Assembly: GCA_016713785.1 (NCBI GenBank) | Contig: JADJOM010000002.1 | Coordinates: 1 to 64,000 of the forward strand | DNA from: Gemmatimonadota bacterium | Lineage (GTDB): Bacteria > Gemmatimonadota > Gemmatimonadetes > Gemmatimonadales > GWC2-71-9 | Direction: 5' to 3' | Length of the DNA stretch: 64,000 nucleotides | Shown: piece after piece, positions 54,006 through 62,417 of the stretch | Position numbering within the stretch: the stretch's first letter is position 1 | How the letters are laid out: every line of letters begins with the position of its first letter | Notes under the pieces: generated by a model | Database searches by the model: none | Told to the model about the DNA's origin: nothing | The model's input: the letters and a program-made list of their open reading frames with translations, nothing else | Made by a program: the position numbers and the translations under genes

Positions 54006-54172
54006 GGCGTCATGGGCTCGCCATCAACTTCCTGAAAAAAGTACCGAAAAAACTATTGTGTGTTCTTGATGACTTTCTTACTTTAGATACGGTATCTGCA
54101 AGACATCGCGCAGGTTCGCTCGTTTGAACCGGGTTTCGATGCACCGCGGTGACCCGACGCAGAGAGGATCGT
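54006..54172 (+). promoter_or_regulatory. AT-rich control region of the ATP-grasp cassette with a perfect palindrome
   Basis: A rare AT-rich stretch (54030-54100) includes TTCTTGATGACTTTCTTACT and the perfect palindrome AGATAC-G-GTATCT (54085-54097). TTGTGT (about 54054) and TACTTT (about 54077) lie some 17 nt apart and could be -35 and -10 boxes, with the palindrome just downstream as an operator. Confidence 0.5.
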
Positions 54173-55276
54173 TTGGCAGTTCGCATAGGACTTGCCTTCA
54201 ACTTGAGACCGGAAGCACCGGCCCCCAGCGCCGGGGCCAGTATCGCCTCCCCCAGTGTTTCCGGCTCTTCCCGCGATCTCCGCTACGACCTTCCCCAGCC
54301 AGACCTCTACGCCGAGTGGGACGAACCGGCGACCATCGATGCCGTCGAGCGCGCGCTCCGGCCGCTGGGCGAGGTGATCCGGCTCGAGGCGATCGCCGAC
54401 TTCCCGACCAAGCTGGCCAAGGCGCGGCCCGATTTCGTCTTCAACATCGCCGAGGGGCTGTACGGCCCCAACCGCGAGGGCCACGTGCCGGCCATCTGCG
54501 AGTTCCTGGGCGTGCCCTACAGCGCCTCGGACCCGATGACGCTTTCCCTGGCGCTCCACAAGAGCCGGGCCAAGGAGATGCTGCAGCTCCGCGGGGTGCC
54601 CACCGCGCCGTTCCTGCTGGCGCGCACCGTGGCCGACGCCCGGAACTGCACCCTGCCCTTCCCGCTGTTCGCCAAGCCGGCGTTCGAGGGGTCGGGGAAG
54701 GGCGTGAGCGTGAAGAGCCTCTGCGCCACCCGGAAGGAGCTGGTGCGGCAGGTGGACTACCTGCTCTCGACCTACCGGGAGCCGGTGCTGGTCGAGACCT
54801 ACCTGCCCGGGGCCGAGTTCACGGTGGCCATCATGGGGAACGGCAAGGAGGCGCGCTGCCTCCCGATCGTCGGGATGCGGTTCGACGAGCTCCCCGAGGG
54901 CGCCCCCCCGATCTACGGCTACGAGGCCAAGTGGATCTGGGACCGTCCCGATGAGCCGCTGGAGATGTTCGAGTGCCCCGCGCGGGTGCCGGCGCGGCTG
55001 GCCACCCAGATCCGGGCCGCGGCCCTGGGCGCCTACGGTGCCCTCGAGTGCCGCGACTGGTGCCGGGTGGACATCCGCTGCGACGCCGAAGGCACCCCGA
55101 ACGTGGTGGAGCTGAACCCGCTCCCCGGCATCCTGCCCGACCCGCGGGACAATTCGTGCTTCCCCAAGGCGGCACGCGCGGCTGGTATGAGTTACGACGA
55201 GCTGATCCGGAGCGTGGCGGACATCGCCTGGCGCCGGATCAGCGGACGTTCACTCCTTGCTGAGGCGGCTGCGTGA
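54173..55276 (+). CDS. D-Ala-D-Ala ligase-like ATP-grasp enzyme 1
   Basis: The product has 367 residues. TTG at 54173 is preferred because AGAGAGG lies five bases upstream and VRIGLAFNL is the usual first strand; GTG at 54149 is the alternative. Ligase landmarks: DFVFNIAEGLYGPNREGHVP, VPYSASDPMTLSLALHK, PLFAKPAFEGSGKGVSVKS (ATP-binding, from residue 165), YLPGAEFTVAIMGNGK and the metal site VVELNPLPGILPDP. It joins a carboxylate to an amine using ATP, probably between amino acids. It is longer than typical Ddl (about 310) at the N-terminus. The next ligase overlaps by GTGA. Confidence 0.82.
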   Translation: MAVRIGLAFNLRPEAPAPSAGASIASPSVSGSSRDLRYDLPQPDLYAEWDEPATIDAVERALRPLGEVIRLEAIADFPTKLAKARPDFVFNIAEGLYGPNREGHVPAICEFLGVPYSASDPMTLSLALHKSRAKEMLQLRGVPTAPFLLARTVADARNCTLPFPLFAKPAFEGSGKGVSVKSLCATRKELVRQVDYLLSTYREPVLVETYLPGAEFTVAIMGNGKEARCLPIVGMRFDELPEGAPPIYGYEAKWIWDRPDEPLEMFECPARVPARLATQIRAAALGAYGALECRDWCRVDIRCDAEGTPNVVELNPLPGILPDPRDNSCFPKAARAAGMSYDELIRSVADIAWRRISGRSLLAEAAA

Positions 55277-56289
55277 AGATTGCGGTCCTGTACGACGGGG
55301 GCTGGGACGAATGGGACGCCAAGGACGTGGCGTCGGTCTGGGAGAGCGTCAAAGAGGTGCAGTCGGCGCTGCGCAGCCGCGGCTACGAGACCTGCTCCAT
55401 CCCGGTGCGCGCCCCGAACGACTTTTCCTGGCTCCCCAAGGTCCGCAAGGCCGACGCGGTCTTCAATCTCTGCGAGGGGATCGGCGGCCATTCCAAGTAC
55501 GAGGACTTCGTGGTGGCCACCCTGGAGCTGACCGGGGTGCCCTACACCGGCTGCCGCCCCTGGGCGGTGACGGTGGCCCACCGCAAGCACGTGGCCAACA
55601 CCCTGCTGGCCCGGAGCGGGACGCCCATCCCCCCCTTCGCGGTCTGTGACGGCAACAAGATCCCGGCCGACCTGACCCTGCCGGTGATCGTGAAGCCCGC
55701 CGCCGAGGACGCCAGCGTGGGGATCGACGCCGGCTCGGTGGTCACCTCCAAGCGCGCCCTCAAGAAGCGGCTGGCCGAGACGGTCGAACAGTGGGACACC
55801 GTACTGGTGCAGGAGTACGTCGCCGGCCGGGAGTTCAACATCGGCTTCGTGGGTGACCAGGTCCTGCCCATCGCCGAGCTGTGCTTCGACAACATGCCCG
55901 AGGGCAGCTGGCCGATCCTCACCTACGCCGCCAAGTGGGACGTGGGGAGCCCCGAGGACCTGGGGTCGGTGCCGGTCTGTCCCGCCAACATCGCCCCCGA
56001 CCTGCACAAGCGGATGGTGGCGGTGGCGCGGCAGGCGTGGGAGGAGCTGTGCGGGGCGGAGGGATACGGGCGGGTGGACATGCGGGTGGACGCCGCGGGC
56101 CAGCCGTTCGTGCTCGAGGTGAACCCGAACCCCGACATCTCCGACGCCGCCGGCCTCTCCCGCATGGCCAAGGCCCACGGCTGGGAGTACGAGGACCTGA
56201 TCTGCCGGATCGTCGACGAGGCGCTCTCCCGCTCCAGCAGCCGCCAGGCCGCGGCCGCTCTGGTCGACACCGCCACCCCCGCCGCATGA
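55273..56289 (+). CDS. D-Ala-D-Ala ligase-like ATP-grasp enzyme 2
   Basis: The product has 338 residues. GTG at 55273 overlaps the first ligase stop. Motifs: MKIAVLYDGGWDEWDAKDVA, ADAVFNLCEGIGGHSKYEDF, YTGCRPWAVTVAHRKHVANT, LPVIVKPAAEDASVGIDAGS, VQEYVAGREFNIGFVGDQVL and FVLEVNPNPDISDAAGLSRM. It is only distantly like enzyme 1, so the pair is probably not two copies of the same activity. A two-step assembly of a short peptide, or of a modified cell-wall precursor, is possible. The GNAT gene overlaps its stop (ATGA). Confidence 0.82.
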   Translation: MKIAVLYDGGWDEWDAKDVASVWESVKEVQSALRSRGYETCSIPVRAPNDFSWLPKVRKADAVFNLCEGIGGHSKYEDFVVATLELTGVPYTGCRPWAVTVAHRKHVANTLLARSGTPIPPFAVCDGNKIPADLTLPVIVKPAAEDASVGIDAGSVVTSKRALKKRLAETVEQWDTVLVQEYVAGREFNIGFVGDQVLPIAELCFDNMPEGSWPILTYAAKWDVGSPEDLGSVPVCPANIAPDLHKRMVAVARQAWEELCGAEGYGRVDMRVDAAGQPFVLEVNPNPDISDAAGLSRMAKAHGWEYEDLICRIVDEALSRSSSRQAAAALVDTATPAA

Positions 56290-56816
56290 CCCACCGCGTC
56301 GGGCCTCGTCTGCGGGACCTGACGAGCGCCGACGCGGTCCGCATCCTCGACATCACCCGCGCCACCGGCGTCTTCCGCGAGGAGGAGCTGGCCATCGCGG
56401 ACGAGGTGTTCCACGACGCCGTGGCGCCCGCCGGTCCCTCCGGGGGGCCCCCGGCCGGCGCGTGGGGTGGCTCGCACGCGACGCGCCCCTACTACGCCCT
56501 CGGCGCCGAGGTGGACGGCGAGCTGATGGGGTGGATCTGCTGGGGGAAGACCCCCTGCACCGAGGGGACCTGGGACCTCTACTGGCTGGCGGTGGACCCG
56601 GCCGCCTATCGCCGCGGGGTGGCCCGGGCGCTGGTGGCGGAGATGGAGGGGCGGCTGGCGGGGATGGCCCGCCTGATCGCGGTGGATACCTCCGGGCGCC
56701 CCGACTACGGCCCCACCCGCGACTTCTACGAGGCGGTGGGATACGCCGCGGTGGCGCGGGTCCCCGGCTTCTACGCCCCCGGCGACGACCAGGTGATCTT
56801 CACCAAGGCGCTGTAG
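56286..56816 (+). CDS. GNAT-family N-acetyltransferase
   Basis: The product has 176 residues. The acetyl-CoA-binding fold is visible: TWDLYWLAVDPAAYRRGVAR, where YRRGVAR is the pyrophosphate-binding motif (R/Q-x-x-G-x-G/A form), followed by LVAEMEGRLAGMARLIAVDT, DFYEAVGYAAVARVPGFYAP and the last strand. It probably acetylates an amine on the product of the two preceding ligases. It overlaps the second ligase by 4 nt, completing a three-gene operon. Acceptor unknown. Confidence 0.82.
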   Translation: MTHRVGPRLRDLTSADAVRILDITRATGVFREEELAIADEVFHDAVAPAGPSGGPPAGAWGGSHATRPYYALGAEVDGELMGWICWGKTPCTEGTWDLYWLAVDPAAYRRGVARALVAEMEGRLAGMARLIAVDTSGRPDYGPTRDFYEAVGYAAVARVPGFYAPGDDQVIFTKAL

Positions 56817-58107
56817 CCACCCCCCGCTCCTTCACCACCTCGCCCCCCTTCATCACGAAGTCCACCGCCTCGAACCGGCCCAGATCGGCGAGGGCATCGC
56901 CCCTGACCGCGATCAGGTCGGCGTAGCGCCCCGGCGCGATGCTCCCCACCCGGTCCTCCCATCCCATGGCCCGCGCCGCCTGGATCGTGGCCGACTGGAC
57001 CGCCTGCATCGGGGTCATGCCATAGGTGACCATGTAGCGGAGCTGGCGGGCGTTGAGCCCGTGGGGGTAGATGCCGCTGTCGGTGCCGTAGGCCAGGGGG
57101 ACGCCCAGGGCCACGGCCTTCCGGAAGGCGTCGCGCTGGGTGCCGGTGGTCTCCCGGTTCTTGCGCAGGATCTCCTCGGGCCAGTGCTCGATGGCGCCGA
57201 CCGAGTCGGTGTAGTCGCCGTTGTAGATGTCGGCCACCAGCCAGGTGCCCCGCGCCTTCATGAGCGCCAGGGCCTCGTCATCGGCCAGGGAGCCGTGCTC
57301 GATGGACCGGACCCCCGCCCGCACCGCCCGCTTGATCCCCTCCGCCCCATGGGCGTGGGCCGCCACGTAGGTGCCGTAATTGGCGGCCTCGTCCACCGCC
57401 GCCTTGAGCTCCTCCTCGGTGTACTCCGGCGCCCCCGGCTGGGTGCCCATGGTGAACACCGCGCCGGTCGCCAGGATCTTGATGAAATCGGCGCCGCCGT
57501 TGAGGAGCTCGCGCACCCGCTGCCGCACCGCGGCGGCGTCGTTGGCCACGCCGCGGCGCATGTCGGCCGGGGCGCTCACGTCGGCGGCCATGCCGGTGAC
57601 CTCCCCTGCGCCGCTCGACACCGTCACGTAGGCTCCCGCCACCTGCATCCGGGGGCCGCGGACGATGCCGGCGTTGATGGCGTTGCGGAGGGCCACGTCG
57701 ACGTAGGCGCGGTAGGTGCCGATGTCGCGCACGGTGGTGAAGCCCGCGAGCAAGGTGGCCCGGGCGTTCTGCACCCCCGCCAGCGCGTCCTGGGCCCCCG
57801 ACTGGGTCAGCGGCGCGATCGGGCTCGACGAGGAGATGTCGCCGATCAGGTGGGCGTGGAGGTCGATGAGCCCCGGGGTCACGGTGTGGGCCGAGAGGTC
57901 GATGACGCGGGCCCCCCGGGGGATCGGCGCCGTGCCGGCCTGCACCGCCTCGATCCGCTCACCGCGGACGAGGATGACCTGGTTGGCACGGACCTCGCCG
58001 CGCGCCACGTCCACCAGGCGGCCGGCGCGGATCGCGATGAGGTCCTGGCCGGCGAGCGGCCCGGCGGTGAGCGCGGCGATGCCAAGGGCGAGCAGGTAGG
58101 GCTTCAC
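56800..58107 (-). CDS. Exported amidohydrolase (imidazolonepropionase-like)
   Basis: The product has 435 residues. GTG at 58107 has AGGAGG upstream and gives the signal peptide YLLALGIAALTAGPLAGQD. Amidohydrolase metal sites: LIDLHAHLIG, the Lys in DFIKILATG, His in VAAHAHGAEG and SIEHGSL, Asp in YGTDSGIYPHG. The end (VGSIAPGRYADLIAVRGDAL) closes the small beta-domain. It is related to the 38936 amidohydrolase. Members hydrolyse cyclic amides or peptides (for example Xaa-Pro); the substrate is unknown. Its stop overlaps the GNAT gene by 17 nt, convergent. Confidence 0.85.
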   Translation of the reverse strand: MKPYLLALGIAALTAGPLAGQDLIAIRAGRLVDVARGEVRANQVILVRGERIEAVQAGTAPIPRGARVIDLSAHTVTPGLIDLHAHLIGDISSSSPIAPLTQSGAQDALAGVQNARATLLAGFTTVRDIGTYRAYVDVALRNAINAGIVRGPRMQVAGAYVTVSSGAGEVTGMAADVSAPADMRRGVANDAAAVRQRVRELLNGGADFIKILATGAVFTMGTQPGAPEYTEEELKAAVDEAANYGTYVAAHAHGAEGIKRAVRAGVRSIEHGSLADDEALALMKARGTWLVADIYNGDYTDSVGAIEHWPEEILRKNRETTGTQRDAFRKAVALGVPLAYGTDSGIYPHGLNARQLRYMVTYGMTPMQAVQSATIQAARAMGWEDRVGSIAPGRYADLIAVRGDALADLGRFEAVDFVMKGGEVVKERGVATAPW

Positions 58108-58158
58108 CAGGTGGATCCTCCTCGGATTTCGTGTTGCGGCTGCCAGGAGTGGGACCTC

Positions 58159-58227
58159 CCCACGGGTCCCCCCTCTGCCGCGTGCCAGTCGTCGGCGTTG
58201 GCACGCGGCGGCGGGGGAACCCGTGGG
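58159..58227. repeat. Long two-step hairpin A
   Basis: CCCACGGGT (58159) pairs with ACCCGTGGG (58219), then C6 with G5, then CCGCGTGCCA (58178) with TGGCACGCGG (58199), leaving an 11-nt loop. It lies downstream of the CehA-like gene on the minus strand. Confidence 0.8.
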
Positions 58228-58265
58228 TCGGCCGCACGCGCACCGGCGGGTGGGTGGCACCGGGA

Positions 58266-58328
58266 CCGCGTGCCCCCAGAGCGGCATGCCAAAGCTGACG
58301 ACTGGCAGGCCGCGGCGGGGGCACGCGG
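58266..58328. repeat. Long two-step hairpin B, inverted relative of A
   Basis: CCGCGTGCCCCC (58266) pairs exactly with GGGGGCACGCGG (58317). An inner TGCCA/TGGCA stem follows. The inner 21 nt (58287-58307) are the reverse complement of the core of hairpin A (58183-58203) at 19 of 21 positions. Confidence 0.8.
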
Positions 58329-58378
58329 GCCTGGCGCCGTATAGCCAACGAGCGATCAAGCCGCCGAGCCCGTGCCGG

Positions 58379-60931
58379 TTACCGCCGCGCCGCGAACACC
58401 TCGCGCGCGCGGCGGATGCGGTCCAGCACCTCGCGCTTCTCCTGGCTGGTGTTCCAGCCGGTGTGCGCCGCCGCGCCGCCCTCCAGCCGGTCGATCCACG
58501 CCAGGAAGTACTCGGCATCGGCCGTGCTCCGCGCCGGCTTGCCCCCGAGGGTCAGGTACACCGGGCTGGTCGTGGCAAAGGGGTAGAGGTCGAGCACCGG
58601 CTCGGCGGCATGCTCGCTCCACGCCCGCAGCACCAGCCAGCCGCTCTGGCGGACGGGGAGGGTGAGCGTGGTGTCGAGGCTGGTGCGCTCGCCCCGGAGC
58701 GGGAGTGACGCCACCACCAGCCCGTTCTCGACGATCTCCAGGTGGTCCACCGGCACGTTGGAGCGCAGCTGCACCTTGACCACGGCGGCGTGGGGGCCGG
58801 CAGGAAGCACGAGCTCGCTGCCCGGCCCCTGGCCGTCCACGCTGAACTGGAGCAGCGGACCGTTGGTCGCAAAGCTCTTGCCGGCCTTGAGCGCCGCGTA
58901 CCAGCGACCCCGGTCGAGGGGCAGCGGGCTCTGCACGTACACCCGGTTGGTGCCGACCGGCCCGCGCAGGCTGGCGTAGTTGGTCATGGCATCGGTGCCG
59001 GCACCGGCCGGGATGCGGAAGCCGCAGTTGAGCAGCCGGTACCACACCGCCGAGGTGGCGCGGTGATCGCTGAAGCCCACCACCTCGAGGTAGTCCACCT
59101 TGCCGAGCGCCACGTCCACCGGCAGGGCGTTGCGGAGGGCCACCGCGGTATCGAGCGGGTTCGGCTCCTCGTCGAAGGGGTGCACGTAGCCGAACAGCCC
59201 GCCCTGTGCGTGGGCCCCGTCGGCGACGGTGGCGTTGTCGGGGAAGAGGCTCGCCACCGGGGTGCCGGCGTACCCGGCGTAGTCGGGGAGCAGCAGGTGC
59301 CGGGTCAGGCCGAGGGCGCCGGTGTGGCCCCACCAGCTGGTGTGGAACTCCTGGTCGTGCAGCAGGAGCAGGTCGGTGGTGGAGACCGGGTCGGGGCGTC
59401 CGGTGAACCAGCCCACGTCCGGCACCCGGTCTTCCTTGTTGACGATGAGGTTCTCGACCACGTTGAGCCCCTCGGCACGGGCCTGGAGGGCGAGCGTGGC
59501 CGGCGTGGCGCGGTAGTGGCCGCCGTAGTTCATGTGCACGTGCAGGTCGCCCGAGGTCCACCCGGGCAGCGGCAGCAGCCGCGCCAGGCGGATGGTCCGC
59601 GCGGTGAGCTGGTTGGCCGGGACGGTGATCGTCTCCCGCACCAGCCGCCACTCCGGCCCGTGGGTCACCTCCACGGCCACCGCGCCGGCCGGCACCGACA
59701 GGGTGCTCCGCCCCGCCGTGTGGAAGTACCCGTACTCGAAGGCGCGGTCGCCGCGGTCGAAGGCATCGTCGGCGTGCCACCAGGCGTCGTCGGGCACCGC
59801 GCTGCGGTCGTCGGGCAGCCGGATGGACACCCGCGCGGGGAGGGGACGGCCGGTGGCGGCATCGACCACGGCAATGGCCAGCCGGCCCATCGGCTCGCGA
59901 TACACCCGCCGCCGCGCCTCGACCCGCGTCCGGCTGCCGCCGGGGATGCTCACCACATTGAGGGAGGTGTTCCCCCCCTCGTTGCTGATATAGGCGATGC
60001 GGCGGCCGTCGGGGGCCCAGCGGGGGGCGGTGGCGTCGAAGTCACCGTAGGTGAGCTGGAGCGGGTCGCCGCCGTCGGCGGTGGTGAGCCAGAGCTGATG
60101 CCACTGGCGGCCCAAGTAGCTGGCATAGACCACGCGACGGCCGTCGAGCGCCCAGTCGGGGCGCATGCGCCAGGCCGACTCCTCGTCCAGCACCTGCCGC
60201 AGCGGGGCGCCGGGCCGCGCCTCCATCCGCCACAGCCCCCCCGCGCCCCAGATCCTGCCCCGGTTGCTGACGAGGATGATCTCCTTGCCATCGGGCGACC
60301 AGGTGGGCGAGAGGTAGTGGTCGAACCGGCTGTAGTAATAGCGCGGGAGGCCGGAGTCGTGGTCGTCGGTGAGACGGGTCGGGTCCGCGGCCGTGCCGGC
60401 CGCCGGGACGACGAACACGTGGAATCGCCCCTCGTAGGCCGTGCTCACGTACGCGACGCGGCTGCCATCCGGTGACCAGCGCGGGTCCACGTTCACCGCC
60501 CCGTTCTTCACCAGCGGCTCGGACACCAGGGTCTCGAGGTCCAGCACCCGCAGCTCCACCGCGTCCTTCCAGTAGGCGGCGTAGACCACGGACCGGCCGT
60601 CGGGCGAGACGTCGGGCTGGTAGTCGTAGGAGGGGCCGGTGGTGAGCTGCTGGGCGACCGAGTCGCCGATCGCCTGGCGCCAGAGACGGCCCTGCATGGA
60701 ATAGATCAGCGCCTTGCCGTCGGCGGTCCAGGCCACCGAGGAAGGACCGCTGGTGGCCTGCGGCAGGTACATCTCCCGGTAGTAGTAGTTGTGCGGGAGC
60801 GCGATCTGCTGCAGCACCGTCTGCCGCTGCCCCGTGGCGGGGGCGGCCAGCAGCAGGAGCGGGACGAGGTATCTTACGGGCGTCCGGCGGGCGGTCCCGC
60901 CCCGGATCCATCGGGTTCCACGTTGCGTCAC
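58379..60931 (-). CDS. CehA/McbA-type metallohydrolase with PD40 propeller, exported
   Basis: The product has 850 residues. A signal peptide (VRYLVPLLLLAAPATGQ) is followed by TolB/PD40 blades to about 330 (WTADGKALIYSMQGRLWRQ, VSPDGRSVVYAAYWKD, WSPDGKEIILVSNRGRIW). A beta-sandwich comes next, then a PHP-like metal-dependent domain with DLHVHMNYGGHYR, LLLLHDQEFHTSWWGH, GLFGYVHPFDEE and FSDHRATSAV. That order matches CehA/McbA family metallohydrolases. It probably hydrolyses phosphate or carbamate esters outside the cell. GTG at 60931 has AGAGGA just upstream. It is divergent from the M28 peptidase with 30 nt between. Confidence 0.8.
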   Translation of the reverse strand: MTQRGTRWIRGGTARRTPVRYLVPLLLLAAPATGQRQTVLQQIALPHNYYYREMYLPQATSGPSSVAWTADGKALIYSMQGRLWRQAIGDSVAQQLTTGPSYDYQPDVSPDGRSVVYAAYWKDAVELRVLDLETLVSEPLVKNGAVNVDPRWSPDGSRVAYVSTAYEGRFHVFVVPAAGTAADPTRLTDDHDSGLPRYYYSRFDHYLSPTWSPDGKEIILVSNRGRIWGAGGLWRMEARPGAPLRQVLDEESAWRMRPDWALDGRRVVYASYLGRQWHQLWLTTADGGDPLQLTYGDFDATAPRWAPDGRRIAYISNEGGNTSLNVVSIPGGSRTRVEARRRVYREPMGRLAIAVVDAATGRPLPARVSIRLPDDRSAVPDDAWWHADDAFDRGDRAFEYGYFHTAGRSTLSVPAGAVAVEVTHGPEWRLVRETITVPANQLTARTIRLARLLPLPGWTSGDLHVHMNYGGHYRATPATLALQARAEGLNVVENLIVNKEDRVPDVGWFTGRPDPVSTTDLLLLHDQEFHTSWWGHTGALGLTRHLLLPDYAGYAGTPVASLFPDNATVADGAHAQGGLFGYVHPFDEEPNPLDTAVALRNALPVDVALGKVDYLEVVGFSDHRATSAVWYRLLNCGFRIPAGAGTDAMTNYASLRGPVGTNRVYVQSPLPLDRGRWYAALKAGKSFATNGPLLQFSVDGQGPGSELVLPAGPHAAVVKVQLRSNVPVDHLEIVENGLVVASLPLRGERTSLDTTLTLPVRQSGWLVLRAWSEHAAEPVLDLYPFATTSPVYLTLGGKPARSTADAEYFLAWIDRLEGGAAAHTGWNTSQEKREVLDRIRRAREVFAARR

Positions 60932-60961
60932 GTTCCTCTTGCCCCCCTCGAGACGACCGCC

Positions 60962-62359
60962 ATGCTCCGTCGGCTGCAGACCCTATCTTGCCTCCTGATC
61001 GGCCTCTCCGCCAGCACGAGCCTGTCGGCGCAGGCCCCCACCGATCCCCTCGTCGAGCCGTATCGCGATGCCGCCAACCGGATCATCGGCGCCGCCCTGG
61101 CCGACAGCGCCGCCTGGGACCGTCTGGCCCGGCTCACCGACACCTTCGGCCACCGGCTGAGCGGCTCGGAAAGCCTGGAGCGGGCCATCGACTGGATCGT
61201 GGCCGAGATGCGGAAGGACGGCCTCGACCGGCCGGTGAAGGAGCCGGCGATGGTGCCCCACTGGGTGCGGGGCGCCGAATCGGCGGAGCTGGTCTCCCCC
61301 CGGCGCGCGCCGCTGCCCATGCTCGGGCTGGGCATGAGCATCGGCACCCCGGCGCAGGGCATCACCGCGCCGGTGCTGGTGGTGTCGAGCTTCGAGGAGC
61401 TCACCCGCCGCGCGGCGGAGGCCAAGGGGAAGATCGTCCTCTTCGACGCCCCGTTCACCAGCTACGGCGCCACCGTGCAGTACCGGGTGCGCGGCGCCAT
61501 CGAGGCGGCCAGGGTGGGCGCCGTGGCGGCCCTCATCCGCTCGGTGGCCCCGTACAGCATCCGCTCCCCCCACACCGGCGTCACCCGCTACGACACCACG
61601 GGCGCGGTCCGGAAGATCCCCATCGCGGCGCTCACCCTGGAAGACGCCATGATGCTGCACCGGATGCAGGACCGGGGGGAGCCGGTGGTGGTGAAGCTCA
61701 CCATGGGGGCCCGGACGCTGCCCGACGCGCGGAGCCACAACGTCATGGCCGAGATCACCGGCGCCGAGCACCCGGAGGAGGTGGTGGTCCTGGGCGGCCA
61801 CATCGACAGCTGGGACGTCGGCACCGGCGCCATGGACGATGCGGGCGGCGTGGTGGCGGCCTGGGAAGCGGTGCGGATCATCAAGGCGCTGGGCCTGCGG
61901 CCGCGGCGCACCATCCGGGTGGTGGGCTGGACCAACGAGGAGAACGGCGGCCGCGGCGGCGACGCCTACCGCGATGCCCGGGGCGCCAACGTCGAGCAGC
62001 ACGTGCTGGCCATCGAGTCCGACGGCGGGGTGTTCCGGCCCCGGGGCTTCGGCTTCAGCGGCACCGACAGCGCGCTGGCGATCGTGCGCCGGGTGGCCGC
62101 CCTGCTCGAGCCGATCGACGCCGACAGCATCAGCACCCCGGGGGGCGGTGCCGACATCGCCCCGCTCATGGCCCGCGGCGTGCCGGGGATGGGTCTCGCC
62201 ACCGAGGGGGAACGGTACTTCTGGTACCACCACAGCCCCGGCGACCTGGTGGACAAGCTCGACCCGGCGGACGTGGCGCGCTGCGTGGCGACGATGGCGG
62301 TGATGGCCTATGTGATCGCCGACCTGCCGGAGCGGCTGCCGGCGGGGGCGGGGCGGTAG
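60962..62359 (+). CDS. Exported M28-family zinc aminopeptidase/carboxypeptidase Q-like
   Basis: The product has 465 residues. A signal peptide (QTLSCLLIGLSASTSLSAQA) is followed by the M28 catalytic domain with an inserted PA domain (TAPVLVVSSFEELTRRAAEA). Zinc ligands: LGGHIDSWDVGTGAMDDAGG (His and bridging Asp), NEENGGRGG (Glu pair), IESDGG (Asp) and FWYHHSPGD (His). It removes amino acids or dipeptides outside the cytoplasm. The final residues and stop lie in an octamer repeat. The start matches the family. Confidence 0.9.
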   Translation: MLRRLQTLSCLLIGLSASTSLSAQAPTDPLVEPYRDAANRIIGAALADSAAWDRLARLTDTFGHRLSGSESLERAIDWIVAEMRKDGLDRPVKEPAMVPHWVRGAESAELVSPRRAPLPMLGLGMSIGTPAQGITAPVLVVSSFEELTRRAAEAKGKIVLFDAPFTSYGATVQYRVRGAIEAARVGAVAALIRSVAPYSIRSPHTGVTRYDTTGAVRKIPIAALTLEDAMMLHRMQDRGEPVVVKLTMGARTLPDARSHNVMAEITGAEHPEEVVVLGGHIDSWDVGTGAMDDAGGVVAAWEAVRIIKALGLRPRRTIRVVGWTNEENGGRGGDAYRDARGANVEQHVLAIESDGGVFRPRGFGFSGTDSALAIVRRVAALLEPIDADSISTPGGGADIAPLMARGVPGMGLATEGERYFWYHHSPGDLVDKLDPADVARCVATMAVMAYVIADLPERLPAGAGR

Positions 62360-62388
62360 GGCGGTAGGGCGGTAGGGCGGTAGGGCGG
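62351..62388. repeat. Octamer tandem repeat (GGGCGGTA)4.7
   Basis: Four perfect copies of GGGCGGTA and a partial fifth. The peptidase stop codon TAG (62357-62359) is formed inside the first copy, so changes in copy number would not alter the protein much. Confidence 0.85.
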
Positions 62389-62417
62389 GTCAAGCTACAC
62401 GCAAACCGCCGAACCCC

